Of a stretch of 64,000 bases of DNA, positions 15,291 to 24,062 are shown piece after piece. The first letter of the stretch is position 1. Every line of letters starts with the position of its first letter. The notes under the pieces are model-generated. The model did no database searches. It saw only the letters and a program-made list of their open reading frames with translations, and was not told where the DNA came from. This stretch comes from CAYTGR01 sp964437445 (GTDB lineage: Bacteria > Chloroflexota > Anaerolineae > B4-G1 > SLSP01). The translations under genes and the position numbers were made by a program. The stretch covers positions 1-64,000 of the forward strand of contig CAYTGR010000018.1 in NCBI GenBank assembly GCA_964437445.1. The letters run 5' to 3'.

Positions 15291-16289
15291 ATGCTGGAAA
15301 TCGTTTTTCTGGGCACGGCGGCGTCGGCCCCTTCCATCCAACGGGGGCTGCCGGCGCAGGTCGTCTTTTATCGCGACGAGCGCTTCCTGGTAGATTGCGG
15401 GGAGGGGACTCAGCGCCAGATCCTCCGCAGCGGGATCGGCTTCCGCCATTTGCGGCGCGTGCTGCTCACCCACGGGCACCTGGATCACATCTTGGGGCTG
15501 GGTGGGCTGATCTCCACCTTTGCCCGGTGGGAGGCCGTGGACCAGTTGGAGATCTACGGCGGGCGCTGGGCACTGGATCGGGTTGCCGATCTGCTGAACC
15601 GGGTGGTGCTGCGCGGAGCGCGGCCACCGGTGCCGATTGACCTGGTGGACGTCCGGCCTGGCGTTGTCTTAGAGGACGAAACGTTTGAGGTGCGCGCTTT
15701 CCCCGTTGTGCACCGGGGGCCGGGGTGCCTGGGCTATCTGTTCCGCGAGAAACCGCGCCGGCCCTTCCTGCCGGAGCGGGCAGAAGTGCTGGGCATCCCC
15801 GTCGGTCCTATCCGCCGCCAGCTGGTCAACGGTGAGACGGTCACGCTGCCCGATGGCCGCACCATTCACCCCGACGAAGTGCTGGGGCCGGACCGTCCTG
15901 GCATCTCGCTGGCCCTGCTCGGCGACGCGGCCCAGGTCACCGATCTGGTGGAGGCCGTGCGCGGCGTGGACCTGCTGGTGAGTGAGGCCACCTATCTCAA
16001 ATCAGACTTAGAGCTGGCCCGCCGTTTTGGCCACCTCACGGCAGCGCAGGCTGCCTGGCTGGCGCGAGAAGCGGGGGCGCGCGCGTTAGTGCTCACCCAC
16101 CTCTCGCAGCGTTACCGCGTGCGCGACATTTTGGAGGAAACCGAACCGCTGTTTCCGGGCACCTTCGTGGCCCGCGACTTTGATCATTTCCAGATCACCC
16201 GGGAACGCATTGAACTGCGCCACGAAGAGATGGCAGAGGACGAGACCATCCCGCCGGAGTTGGCGGAGGCGACGGGGAGTGTAGATTGA
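15291..16289 (+). CDS. rnz: Ribonuclease Z-like metallo-beta-lactamase hydrolase
   Basis: 332 residues of the MBL fold. RNase Z cleaves tRNA precursors at their 3' trailer. The N-terminal LEIVFLGTAASAPSIQRG is characteristic of RNase Z, and the metal motif reads THGHLDH instead of the common THFHGDH. Further ligands fit HRGPGCLGY, LLGDAA, and LTHLSQRY near residue 265. The ATG at 15291 follows AGGAG; a GTG at 15285 is in frame. Adjacent to rtcA, also an RNA 3'-end enzyme. A related MBL phosphodiesterase is an alternative. Confidence 0.82.
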   Translation: MLEIVFLGTAASAPSIQRGLPAQVVFYRDERFLVDCGEGTQRQILRSGIGFRHLRRVLLTHGHLDHILGLGGLISTFARWEAVDQLEIYGGRWALDRVADLLNRVVLRGARPPVPIDLVDVRPGVVLEDETFEVRAFPVVHRGPGCLGYLFREKPRRPFLPERAEVLGIPVGPIRRQLVNGETVTLPDGRTIHPDEVLGPDRPGISLALLGDAAQVTDLVEAVRGVDLLVSEATYLKSDLELARRFGHLTAAQAAWLAREAGARALVLTHLSQRYRVRDILEETEPLFPGTFVARDFDHFQITRERIELRHEEMAEDETIPPELAEATGSVD

Positions 16290-16333
16290 GCCGGCGGCGG
16301 ACTTTGGGAAAATCCGGCCGTGACATTTATGGC

Positions 16334-16363
16334 TTGACAAAGAGCGGACTTTTCCTGTATAAT
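16334..16363 (+). promoter_or_regulatory. Strong promoter of the nucleoside importer operon
   Basis: TTGACA (16334-16339) and TATAAT (16358-16363), both perfect, with an 18-bp spacer. The transcript start would be near 16370, leaving a leader of about 200 nt before the substrate-binding protein gene. Confidence 0.8.
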
Positions 16364-16573
16364 TTAGGAGGTCAAGATGACTGACATCTCAGAGATGAAC
16401 TGTCATGCCTCAACTTCAACGCTTGTCGGTTCTCCTCAGGAGATTTTTTAGGGAGAGGAGGTGATTGTCACCGTCCTGAGCAGGAAGATTTTACCCCCTG
16501 ATTGGTTCCCCGGTCGTACAAATTAACATGGTTTACATTGTCTTCACATTGTTTTTAAGGAGGAGTAGTTCCC
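16364..16573 (+). ncRNA. Unidentified structured leader before the BMP importer
   Basis: About 200 nt of leader contain several short hairpins: CATCTC-A-GAGATG (16385-16397), TCTCC-TCA-GGAGA followed by six T (16431-16449), GGTGA-TTG-TCACC and TCCTG-AG-CAGGA. The CTCCTC of the second hairpin could alternatively pair with the downstream GAGGAG. This resembles an attenuator or riboswitch. The motifs of the purine, TPP, SAM, THF and guanidine classes are not evident. Confidence 0.45.
16377..16451 (+). CDS. Candidate 24-residue leader peptide
   Basis: An ATG at 16377 follows an AGGAGG box placed just downstream of the promoter. The frame is MTDISEMNCHASTSTLVGSP plus four residues and ends in TAG inside the U-run of the terminator-like hairpin. 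It is Ser/Thr-rich with no run of one amino acid, so classic amino-acid attenuation is not obvious. Confidence 0.4.
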   Translation: MTDISEMNCHASTSTLVGSPQEIF

Positions 16574-17674
16574 ATGAAACGCAACATCTGGTTGGTTTTG
16601 TCCCTGGTTGTCATTTTGGGGATGTTGGTGACTGCCTGCGGTCCCAAGGCTACACCTACCCCGGCCGCCAAATTCAAGATCGCTTACATCTACATCGGCC
16701 CGCCCGGAGACCTGGGATGGACCTATGAACATGACCGTGGCCGCAAGGTCATGGAGCAAGAGCTGGGCGATCAGGTGGAGGTCACTTACATTGAAAGCGT
16801 GCCCGAAGGCCCAGACGCCGCGCGCGTGATCCGCCAGTATGCCCAGCAGGGCTATAACATGATCTTCGCCACCTCTTTCGGCTACATGGACCCGATGGTG
16901 GAAGTGGCCCAGGAATTCCCCAAGGTCTATTTTGAGCACTGCTCCGGCTACAAGACGGCGGACAACATGTCTACCTACTTCGGCAAGATTGAGCAGCCGC
17001 GTTACCTCTCCGGCATTGTCGCCGGCAAGATGACCAAGAGCAATATCATCGGCTATGTGGCCGCCTTCCCGATCCCCGAAGTAATCCGGGGCATCAACGC
17101 CTTCACGCTGGGCGCGCGCTCGGTCAACCCCAACGTGGAAGTCCGCGTGGTCTGGACCAACACCTGGTATGACCCGGTGAAGGAGCGCGAGGCGGCGGTG
17201 GCGCTGCTGGATCAGGGCGCCGACATTATTGCCCAACACCAGGATACCACCGAGCCGCAAAAGGCGGCCCAGGAGCGCGGGGCCTTGAGCATCGGCTACG
17301 ACTCCGACATGCGCAAGTTTGTGGGCGATAGCGTCCTCACCAGCCCAATGTGGAACTGGGGCGTCTATTACACTCAAACGGTCAAAGACGCCATCGCCGG
17401 GAACTGGAAGACCCATCAGTACTGGGGCGGCATGAAGGAAGGCGTTGTGGAGCTGGCAGACTTCAGCCCGAAAGTGCCGGCGGATGTTGTCAATATGGTG
17501 AATGATGTAAAGGCCAAAATGGTCAGCGGCGAGATGGAGAATGTCTTCTGCGGGCCGCTGAAGGATCAAACCGGGGCCGAGAAAGTGGCGGCCGGTTCCT
17601 GCATGAGCGATTCCGACGTGCTGAATATGAGCTGGTTCGTGGAAGGTGTCGTCGGGAACATTCCGCAGCAGTAA
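16574..17674 (+). CDS. BMP-family substrate-binding lipoprotein (nucleoside ABC importer)
   Basis: 366 residues. The signal peptide ends in VTACGPK with lipid-attachment Cys22, followed by a short Thr/Pro linker. The mature part is of the PnrA/BMP type (basic membrane protein), which binds purine nucleosides or related compounds. Family landmarks are YIGPPGDLGWTYEHDRG and PKVYFEHCSGYKT. The start has a clear AAGGAGGAG box. It is followed by an ATPase and two permeases, the usual order of YufN-OPQ/NupNOPQ systems. Expressed from the promoter at 16334. Confidence 0.92.
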   Translation: MKRNIWLVLSLVVILGMLVTACGPKATPTPAAKFKIAYIYIGPPGDLGWTYEHDRGRKVMEQELGDQVEVTYIESVPEGPDAARVIRQYAQQGYNMIFATSFGYMDPMVEVAQEFPKVYFEHCSGYKTADNMSTYFGKIEQPRYLSGIVAGKMTKSNIIGYVAAFPIPEVIRGINAFTLGARSVNPNVEVRVVWTNTWYDPVKEREAAVALLDQGADIIAQHQDTTEPQKAAQERGALSIGYDSDMRKFVGDSVLTSPMWNWGVYYTQTVKDAIAGNWKTHQYWGGMKEGVVELADFSPKVPADVVNMVNDVKAKMVSGEMENVFCGPLKDQTGAEKVAAGSCMSDSDVLNMSWFVEGVVGNIPQQ

Positions 17675-17694
17675 CTCTTTGGTTTAATGCGGGG

Positions 17695-17724
17695 GGGGCG
17701 GGGTCCGACGCCGGACTCCGCCCC
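17695..17724 (+). promoter_or_regulatory. GC-rich hairpin between the binding-protein and ATPase genes
   Basis: A 13-bp stem (17695-17707 with 17712-17724, one G-U pair) and a 4-nt loop. Placed 20 nt after the lipoprotein stop with no U-run. It probably stabilises or partly terminates the message, giving more binding protein than transporter. Confidence 0.6.
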
Positions 17725-17801
17725 TATCAAGTGCCAGGAATCAGCGGCCTCAAGTCCACCTGCTTGACGCTGGTCCTCCAATCTTTGAAGGCCGAGGTAT
17801 T

Positions 17802-19319
17802 ATGAAGCAATCCGTGGCTCCGCTGCTACAAATGCGCGACATTACCAAACGTTTCCCCGGCGTGCTGGCGAACGATCACGCGAACCTGGAGCTCTACCCG
17901 GGCGAAGTTCTGGCGCTGTTGGGTGAAAACGGCGCCGGCAAAAGCACCTTGATGAATGTCCTGGTAGGGCTGTACCGGCCGGACGAAGGCGAAGTGCTGG
18001 TCCGCGGCCGGAAGGTAGAAATCCACTCCCCGCGTGATGCGGCCGCGCTGGGGATCGGGATGGTCCACCAAAATTTCATGCTGGTGGAAACCATGACCGT
18101 GGCCGAGAATATTGTTTTGGGGATGCCCGCCCTCCCCTTCAAGCCCAACATGGAAAAGATTATCGCGCGCATCCGCGAACTTTCGGCCCGTTACAATCTG
18201 GAAGTAGATCCCACGGCTTACATCTGGCAATTAAGTGTTGGCGAGCAGCAGCGGGTAGAAATCTTGAAGCTGATCTACCGGGGGGCCGAAATCCTGATTC
18301 TGGACGAGCCGACGGCCGTGCTCACACCGCAAGAATCTGAGGAATTGGGCCGCGTCATCCAGCTGATGAACGCGGAAGGCAAAGCGGCCATCTTCATCAC
18401 CCACAAGATGGAGGAGGTGATGGCTTTCTCGCAGCGGGTGATGGTCCTGGCCCGGGGGCGGGTGGTCGCCGAAAAGCGGACGGCGGAGACCAACCCGCAA
18501 GAGCTGGCGCAATTAATGGTGGGCCGCGAGGTGCTGTTCCGCCTGGAAAAGCACCCGTGCCAGCCGGGCGCGGTGGTGTTGGACGTGCACGAGCTGGCGG
18601 CGGAAAACGACAAGGGGCTGCCGGCGCTGCGCGGCGTCACCCTGCAAATCCACGCGGGAGAAATCTTAGGCATTGCGGGCGTGGCCGGCAACGGCCAGCG
18701 CGAACTGGCCGAGGCGATCACCGGGCTGCGCAAAGCGACGGGGGGGCACATCCATATCGGGCAGAGCGACGTGACCAACCAATCGCCGTTGCGGGCTATC
18801 CAGGCCGGAGTCAGCCACATTCCCGAAGACCGGATTGGGATGGGGGCGGTCGGTAACATGGCCGTCGCCGATAATTTGGCCATGAAGGGGTACCGGCAAT
18901 CCCCCTTGGGAGCCGGCGGGGTGTTACGCTACCAACGCATCCTGGAGTTTGCCCGCCGGATGATTGAGACCTTCCGCATCGCCACCCCCAGCCCGCAGAC
19001 GCGGGTCAAATTTCTCTCCGGCGGCAACCTCCAAAAGACGATCCTGGCCCGCGAGATCACGGCCTGCGGCGGGCTACTGATTGCGGTTCACCCCACCCGC
19101 GGCCTGGACGTCGGCGCTACCGAGGCAATCCGCAAACTGCTGCTGGAGCAGCGGGATCAGGGCACCGCCATCTTGCTCATTTCCGAGGACCTGGAGGAGC
19201 TGCTGGCCGTCTCCGACCAGATTGCGGTGATGTTTGAGGGGCAAATCATGGGGATTGTCCCGGCCGAACAGGCCACCGTAGAGGCCCTGGGATTGATGAT
19301 GGCCGGAGTAAGGAGCTAA
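17802..19319 (+). CDS. Nucleoside ABC importer, ATP-binding protein (YufO/NupO type)
   Basis: 505-residue tandem ATPase. The first half has Walker A GENGAGKST, signature LSVGEQQRVEIL and Walker B ILILDEPTAVLTP. The second half has a degenerate Walker A (GVAGNGQREL), signature LSGGNLQKTILARE and switch SEDLEELL instead of a His. This one-functional-site layout is normal for CUT2/BMP transporters. It acts at the inner face with the two permeases that follow. The next start comes 2 nt after the stop. Confidence 0.93.
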   Translation: MKQSVAPLLQMRDITKRFPGVLANDHANLELYPGEVLALLGENGAGKSTLMNVLVGLYRPDEGEVLVRGRKVEIHSPRDAAALGIGMVHQNFMLVETMTVAENIVLGMPALPFKPNMEKIIARIRELSARYNLEVDPTAYIWQLSVGEQQRVEILKLIYRGAEILILDEPTAVLTPQESEELGRVIQLMNAEGKAAIFITHKMEEVMAFSQRVMVLARGRVVAEKRTAETNPQELAQLMVGREVLFRLEKHPCQPGAVVLDVHELAAENDKGLPALRGVTLQIHAGEILGIAGVAGNGQRELAEAITGLRKATGGHIHIGQSDVTNQSPLRAIQAGVSHIPEDRIGMGAVGNMAVADNLAMKGYRQSPLGAGGVLRYQRILEFARRMIETFRIATPSPQTRVKFLSGGNLQKTILAREITACGGLLIAVHPTRGLDVGATEAIRKLLLEQRDQGTAILLISEDLEELLAVSDQIAVMFEGQIMGIVPAEQATVEALGLMMAGVRS

Positions 19320-19321
19320 CC

Positions 19322-20407
19322 ATGCGCATCGTCTTTGAAAAACGCCAGACCATTTCCAACACTGCCGTCGTGCTGGTGCCGGTGGTCTCCTTTTTAATTT
19401 CTCTGTTTCTGGGCGGTATTATTCTCTTGGCGTTACGGGCCAACCCCTTCGTCACTTACGCCGCGATGGCCCGCGGCGCATTTGGCTCCTGGCAGGTCTT
19501 TACCGAAACGCTCGTCAAAGCCATCCCCTTGATGCTGACCGGGTTGGGCGTTTCCATCGCCTTTCGGATGCAGTTCTGGAACATCGGCGCAGAAGGGCAG
19601 TTGACGCTCGGTGGCGTGGCGGCGGCCTGGGTCGCGCTCTTCTGGTCCGGCTTTCTGCCCGACTGGGCCTTGCTCCCCACCACCATCCTGGTGGGAATGC
19701 TGGCGGGCGCCCTGCTGGCCGGCATCCCCGCCGCCCTCAAGGCCTACCTGAAGGTGGATGAAACGCTGACCACGCTGATGCTGAACTACGTCGCCATCCT
19801 TTTCTCGCAGAGCCTCTACTACGGCGCCTGGCGCGACCCCAAGGGCTACGGTTTCCCTGGCACGGCGCTCTTTCCGGCTGCCGCCTGGTTGCCCCGAATC
19901 GCCGGGCGGGCGCACCTGGGGCTGATCTTCGCGCTCATCGCCGCGGCCCTGCTCTGGTTTATCCTCAAATATACCCGCTGGGGCTTTGAACTGCGGATCA
20001 TCGGCGAGAACAAGACCGCCTCGCGCTACCTGGGAATCAACATCGCGCGCAACATTGTCCTGGCGCTGCTGCTCTCCGGCGCCCTGAGCGGGCTGGCCGG
20101 TGCCTGTGAGGTGACCGGCATCGCCCGCCGGCTCCAGCAAGGGCTCTCCATCGGCTACGGCTACACGGCCATCATCGTCGCCTGGATGGCGCAGTTGAAC
20201 CCCTGGGCGGTGATCTTCGTGGCGCTCCTGATGGCCGTGCTGCTGGTCGGCGGTGACCAGGTGCAGATGATGATGGGACTGCCCGCCGCGATGAGCCTGG
20301 TACTCCAGGGATTGTTGCTCTTCCCAATGTTGGCCGGCGCACTCTTCACCGAATACCGGCTGCGGATCGTCCGCCCCACTCCGCATCTCCAGGAGGCCCG
20401 GCAATGA
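19322..20407 (+). CDS. Nucleoside ABC importer, permease 1 (YufP/NupP type)
   Basis: 361 residues with about ten hydrophobic segments. The conserved FWNIGAEGQLTLGG and TTLMLNYVAI stretches belong to the BMP-type branched permeases. It forms the channel with the next gene. The ATG follows GTAAGGAG. Its stop overlaps the next start (ATGA, 20404-20407), so the two are coupled. Confidence 0.93.
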   Translation: MRIVFEKRQTISNTAVVLVPVVSFLISLFLGGIILLALRANPFVTYAAMARGAFGSWQVFTETLVKAIPLMLTGLGVSIAFRMQFWNIGAEGQLTLGGVAAAWVALFWSGFLPDWALLPTTILVGMLAGALLAGIPAALKAYLKVDETLTTLMLNYVAILFSQSLYYGAWRDPKGYGFPGTALFPAAAWLPRIAGRAHLGLIFALIAAALLWFILKYTRWGFELRIIGENKTASRYLGINIARNIVLALLLSGALSGLAGACEVTGIARRLQQGLSIGYGYTAIIVAWMAQLNPWAVIFVALLMAVLLVGGDQVQMMMGLPAAMSLVLQGLLLFPMLAGALFTEYRLRIVRPTPHLQEARQ

Positions 20408-21351
20408 TCGTGCTGCTGACTTCCATTCTGGCCATTACGTTGCGCGCCGGCACCTCGCTGATCTATGCGACCATCGGCGAAATCTACACCGAGCGCTCGG
20501 GGATCCTCAACCTGGGGCTGGAGGGGATGATGTTGATGGGCGCGGTGACCTCATTTGCCGTGGTTTACCATACCGGCAGCCTCACCCTGGCACTGGCGGT
20601 GGCCCTGCTGGTCGGGGCTGCCATGGCCACCATCCACGCTTTTCTCACCGTGACCATGCGGGCCAATCAAGTGGTCAGCGGGCTGAGCCTGACGCTCTTC
20701 GGCTCCGGGCTGGCCAGCTTCCTGGGCCAGCGGTTGGGACCGGGCGGGCAACAGCTGATGGGGCTGATCGGCCCCAAGTTCATGCCGTTGGAGATTCCGC
20801 TCCTCAGCCAAATCCCGGTGCTGGGGGCATTGTTTAACCAGGATATTTTGACCTATCTGGTTTATCTGCTGGTCCCGCTGGCCTGGTTTTACCTGTACAA
20901 AACCCGGCCCGGCCTGAACCTGCGCGCGGTGGGCGAAAACCCGCAGACGGCGGACGCGATGGGGATCAACGTGACGCGGGTCCGCTACCTCTACACCATC
21001 TGCGGCGGGATGTTGGTGAGCCTGGGCGGAGCCCATCTCTCGTTAGCGTACACTCCCGGCTGGGCCGAAAACATCACCGGCGGGCGGGGCTGGATTGTGA
21101 TCGCGCTCGTCATTTTCGCCATGTGGAACCCGGCGCGGGCCGTGCTCGGCGCGATTCTCTTCGGCGGGATCAACGCCGTGCAATTCCGGCTCCAGGCCGC
21201 CGGGACGACCATTTCGGCCGCCTTCCTGAACATGTTGCCCTACCTTGCCACCATCTTAGTATTGATCGTGATGACCTGGTGGGAGACGCTGAGCAAGCGC
21301 ATCGGCGCACCGGCGGCACTGGGCAAGGGCTACATGCGGGAAGAAAAGTGA
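20404..21351 (+). CDS. Nucleoside ABC importer, permease 2 (YufQ/NupQ type)
   Basis: 315 residues with eight or more hydrophobic segments. IYTERSGILNLGLEGMML and RAVGENPQTADAMGIN are typical. Last gene of the importer operon. A Shine-Dalgarno (CAGGAGG) lies inside the preceding gene. Confidence 0.93.
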   Translation: MIVLLTSILAITLRAGTSLIYATIGEIYTERSGILNLGLEGMMLMGAVTSFAVVYHTGSLTLALAVALLVGAAMATIHAFLTVTMRANQVVSGLSLTLFGSGLASFLGQRLGPGGQQLMGLIGPKFMPLEIPLLSQIPVLGALFNQDILTYLVYLLVPLAWFYLYKTRPGLNLRAVGENPQTADAMGINVTRVRYLYTICGGMLVSLGGAHLSLAYTPGWAENITGGRGWIVIALVIFAMWNPARAVLGAILFGGINAVQFRLQAAGTTISAAFLNMLPYLATILVLIVMTWWETLSKRIGAPAALGKGYMREEK

Positions 21352-21365
21352 AAAGGCAAGCAAAG

Positions 21366-21437
21366 AGTGAGCAGGGATGAGTGAGCAGTACAGCCGGCTG
21401 ATGGCACCTGCTCTCTGCTCTCTACCGACGGCTCACC
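21366..21437. repeat. Heptamer-type repeat (GTGAGCAG/CTGCTCTC)
   Basis: Copies of GTGAGCAG and CTGCTCTCTGCTCTC face each other as a loose inverted repeat. It is a degenerate version of the module B elements at 25046, 36432, 38239 and 60553. Confidence 0.6.
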
Positions 21438-21462
21438 CATTCCATTAACAAGGAGACCATGG

Positions 21463-21942
21463 ATGGACACCACTGGCTTGCCCGCCCAACCCACGTCCCG
21501 GATGTGCTTCGTCTGCGGGCGGGAGAACCCGGCGGGTTTGCACCTGCACTTTTACGAGGACCGCGAAAAACGGCAGCTGATTGCGCCGCTGCACCTGCCG
21601 GCGCACTTCCAGAGTTACCCGGGCGTGGCCCACGGCGGCGTGATCGCCGCGATCCTGGATGAAGTCTCCGGCCGCTCCATCAACGTCGGGCGCGCGGAGG
21701 AGCTCTTCTGGGTCACGGCCAGGCTGGAGATCCGCTACCGCAAGCCGACGCCGGTGGAAACACCGCTGACGGCGGTCGGTTGGGTGGTGCGCGAGGGGGG
21801 ACGGGGGGCGGAAGTGGCCGCCGAGATCCGTCTGCCCGACGGCAGCATCAGTGCCGAGGCGACCGCTCTGATCGTTGCGCCCTCTGGTGAGGCCTTACAG
21901 AGCTGGGACAGAGAGCGCGAGCAATGGTTCGTGGAGCGTTAA
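21463..21942 (+). CDS. PaaI-type hotdog thioesterase
   Basis: 159 residues of the single hotdog fold; such enzymes hydrolyse acyl-CoA thioesters. The motif AHGGVIAAILDE near residues 56-67 contains the usual HGG and the acidic residue of the active site. It begins with a CFVCGRENPAGLHL segment seen in many bacterial and archaeal PaaI-like proteins. Two ATGs overlap at 21459 and 21463; only the latter gives this frame, 9 nt after AAGGAG. Substrate unknown. Confidence 0.85.
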   Translation: MDTTGLPAQPTSRMCFVCGRENPAGLHLHFYEDREKRQLIAPLHLPAHFQSYPGVAHGGVIAAILDEVSGRSINVGRAEELFWVTARLEIRYRKPTPVETPLTAVGWVVREGGRGAEVAAEIRLPDGSISAEATALIVAPSGEALQSWDREREQWFVER

Positions 21943-21945
21943 ACG

Positions 21946-22950
21946 GTGTCAGGACCCCGGTTGACCTTTTTCTGTGAGCTGGAGGCCGCCGCTTTGACGG
22001 CTCTCTTTGCCGATCCGGCGGTGCTGGACGATTTGCAGGCCCTGCCGGCCGGCGTCAGCCTGGGCCTGCTGGATCTCTCGCCGGAGCGCGCGGCCGTGGT
22101 CCAACGGCTCAATGCAGCTCGCATTCCCGTCACGGCCTGGCTGTTGCTACCCCAAGCCGAGGGCTATTGGTTTAATGTGGACAACGCTCCGCAGGCTGCC
22201 GCACGCTATCGGGCCTTCCAGGATTGGACGGCGGCCTACGGCTTGCGTTGGACCGGCGTCGGGCTGGACATTGAGCCGGACCTCCGCGCGCTGCAACAGC
22301 TCCGCCGCCGCCCGCTATCGCTGATCCCTCAGCTCCTGCGCCGGCTGGTCACCCGGCGCCGGCTGGCGCAGGCCCAACAGGCTTACGAACAGCTGGTACA
22401 GCAGCTCCGCGCCGATGGCTACACCGTGGAGAGCTATCTGATCCCGCTGATTTTGGACGAGCGCCGGGCGGGGGCGACCCTGTTGCGCCGGCTGGCCGGG
22501 CTGGTGGATGTGCCGGCGGATCGCGAAGTGCTGATGCTCTACACCAGCTTCCTGGGTCAGGCCGGCGCGGGGGTCCTGTGGAGTTATGCCCGTGAAGCTC
22601 AGGCAATTGCCGTAGGCAGCACCGGAGGCGGCGTGGAGCTCGGCGAGCTGCCGACCACCTGTCTGAGCGGGGAGGAACTGGCCCGTGACCTGCGCCTGGC
22701 CTATCGCTGGACGGACCAGCTCTACATTTTCAGCCTGGAAGGTTGTGTGCGGCGGGGATTGCTCAAGTCGCTGCGGGTGTTGGATTGGGAAGCGCCCCTG
22801 GCACCGCCGTGGGAGGCCACGGCGCGGATCGGGCGTTTCCGCCGGGCCCTGTCGGCCACGCTGTGGGCCAGCGCCCATCCCTGGTTAGTGGCGGTGATGG
22901 CACTCGCGTTCTATTGGTGCGTCCGTACTTTGCTGAGTGATGAAGAATAA
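21946..22950 (+). CDS. Membrane-anchored TIM-barrel, glycoside-hydrolase-like protein
   Basis: 334 residues, GTG start 3 nt after the previous stop. The strand WTGVGLDIEPD near residues 102-113 resembles the D-x-x-D-x-D-x-E strand of GH18-like barrels in reduced form. There is no signal peptide. A hydrophobic segment near the C-terminus (WLVAVMALAFYWCV) could be a tail anchor, which would leave the barrel in the cytoplasm. No family is recognised with certainty. Confidence 0.6.
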   Translation: MSGPRLTFFCELEAAALTALFADPAVLDDLQALPAGVSLGLLDLSPERAAVVQRLNAARIPVTAWLLLPQAEGYWFNVDNAPQAAARYRAFQDWTAAYGLRWTGVGLDIEPDLRALQQLRRRPLSLIPQLLRRLVTRRRLAQAQQAYEQLVQQLRADGYTVESYLIPLILDERRAGATLLRRLAGLVDVPADREVLMLYTSFLGQAGAGVLWSYAREAQAIAVGSTGGGVELGELPTTCLSGEELARDLRLAYRWTDQLYIFSLEGCVRRGLLKSLRVLDWEAPLAPPWEATARIGRFRRALSATLWASAHPWLVAVMALAFYWCVRTLLSDEE

Positions 22951-23007
22951 CTTGCGTTGTCACCGGCACTATACTCACTCATCCCTGTTTTTGTAAGGAG
23001 AATGCCT

Positions 23008-23856
23008 ATGTTGAGCGGTGTGAAGACATATTACAAGCCTAAAACGATTGAAGACGCGGTCGCGCTGGTGCAATCCAACCCCAACTCGGCCTACGTGGGC
23101 GGTGGAGCTTGGCTGGTGGCACAAGGGGATCCCGAATTGACCGTGTTGGTGGACCTGAGCCAGACCGGGTTGAACCTGATTAACAGCGACATGGAGATGG
23201 TCCGCATAGGGGCCACCGCGACGTTGCAGGCGATCATAGATCAAAGCGACACAGCCGGGTTGGCCAACGGCATTCTGGCGACGGCGGCGGGCTTCACGCA
23301 ATCGCGCAACCTGCGCGAGCAGGGAACGCTCGGCGGGACGTTGATCGTTGCCGGGCCGGCCGACCCGCTGACAACGGCGCTGTTGGTGCTGGATGCGGAG
23401 ATCCTCTACGCCGACCCTGCGCTGCACGTCGCGCCGTTTGCCAGCTTTGTTGCTTACCGCGAGCGGCTGATCAAAACCCGCGTGCTCTTGACGCAGGTAC
23501 GGGTCAAACGCCCGCCGGCCCGCAGCGCCGTCGCCTTTGAGGAGGTGGGTCGCTCACCCAAAGACAAGCCCATCGTCTGTGTGGCCGCTTACCTGGAGAC
23601 CGAGGAGGGGCTGCCGACGACAGTGCGGATCGCGGTGGGGGGGGCCGACGCGCAACCGGTCCGGCTGCACAAGACCGAGCACCTGCTCAAAGGGCAACTG
23701 CTCACGGCCGAGAAGATAGAGACGGCCCTGGCCCTCAACCTGACCGAGCTCCACCCTATCGGCGACTACCGGGGCAGCGCTGAGTATCGCCTGGAAATGG
23801 TCAAGGTGCTGGTCCGCCGGGCGGTGCTCGCCGCCTGGGAGCAGGCACGCCGCTAA
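23008..23856 (+). CDS. FAD-binding subunit of molybdopterin dehydrogenase type (CoxM-like), alone
   Basis: 282 residues. The N-terminal FAD domain has YVGGGAWLVAQGDPELTVLVDL and a QGTLGGTL motif, followed by the CO dehydrogenase flavoprotein C-terminal domain. In CO or xanthine dehydrogenases this medium subunit passes electrons from an iron-sulfur small subunit to FAD. No large (Mo) or small (2Fe-2S) subunit gene lies nearby, so it either works with distant partners or has a separate role. Shine-Dalgarno AAGGAG fits the ATG at 23008. Confidence 0.85.
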   Translation: MLSGVKTYYKPKTIEDAVALVQSNPNSAYVGGGAWLVAQGDPELTVLVDLSQTGLNLINSDMEMVRIGATATLQAIIDQSDTAGLANGILATAAGFTQSRNLREQGTLGGTLIVAGPADPLTTALLVLDAEILYADPALHVAPFASFVAYRERLIKTRVLLTQVRVKRPPARSAVAFEEVGRSPKDKPIVCVAAYLETEEGLPTTVRIAVGGADAQPVRLHKTEHLLKGQLLTAEKIETALALNLTELHPIGDYRGSAEYRLEMVKVLVRRAVLAAWEQARR

Positions 23857-23909
23857 ACTGGCGGCCCGGATTCACTCCAGCCAATACGGCTAAGGCCACG
23901 GATTAAAGC

Positions 23910-23950
23910 GGGGTTTTTGCGGGTGGGCTCGGCCCGCCCGTGAAAACCCC
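23910..23950. terminator. Large hairpin between CoxM-like and DUF1385 genes
   Basis: A 19-bp stem with few mismatches (23910-23928 with 23932-23950) and a 3-nt TCG loop. The stem base is GGGGTTTT/AAAACCCC. It most likely ends transcription of the upstream gene, though a clean U-run is missing. Confidence 0.65.
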
Positions 23951-24062
23951 CTTTGCAATCCCTGCCCCGCTTCCTTTCTCACCCGTTTTGAGGTAGAATA
24001 ACCCCGCCGCAGTAACGTGGTTCAAGGAAAGGTTAATATTCAGGTTCAAGTCAGGTTCAGGT

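Noticed and set aside
16364..16573. Purine riboswitch before the nucleoside importer
   Set aside because: The conserved three-way junction core and loop sequences of purine riboswitches are not found on reading; only generic hairpins are seen.
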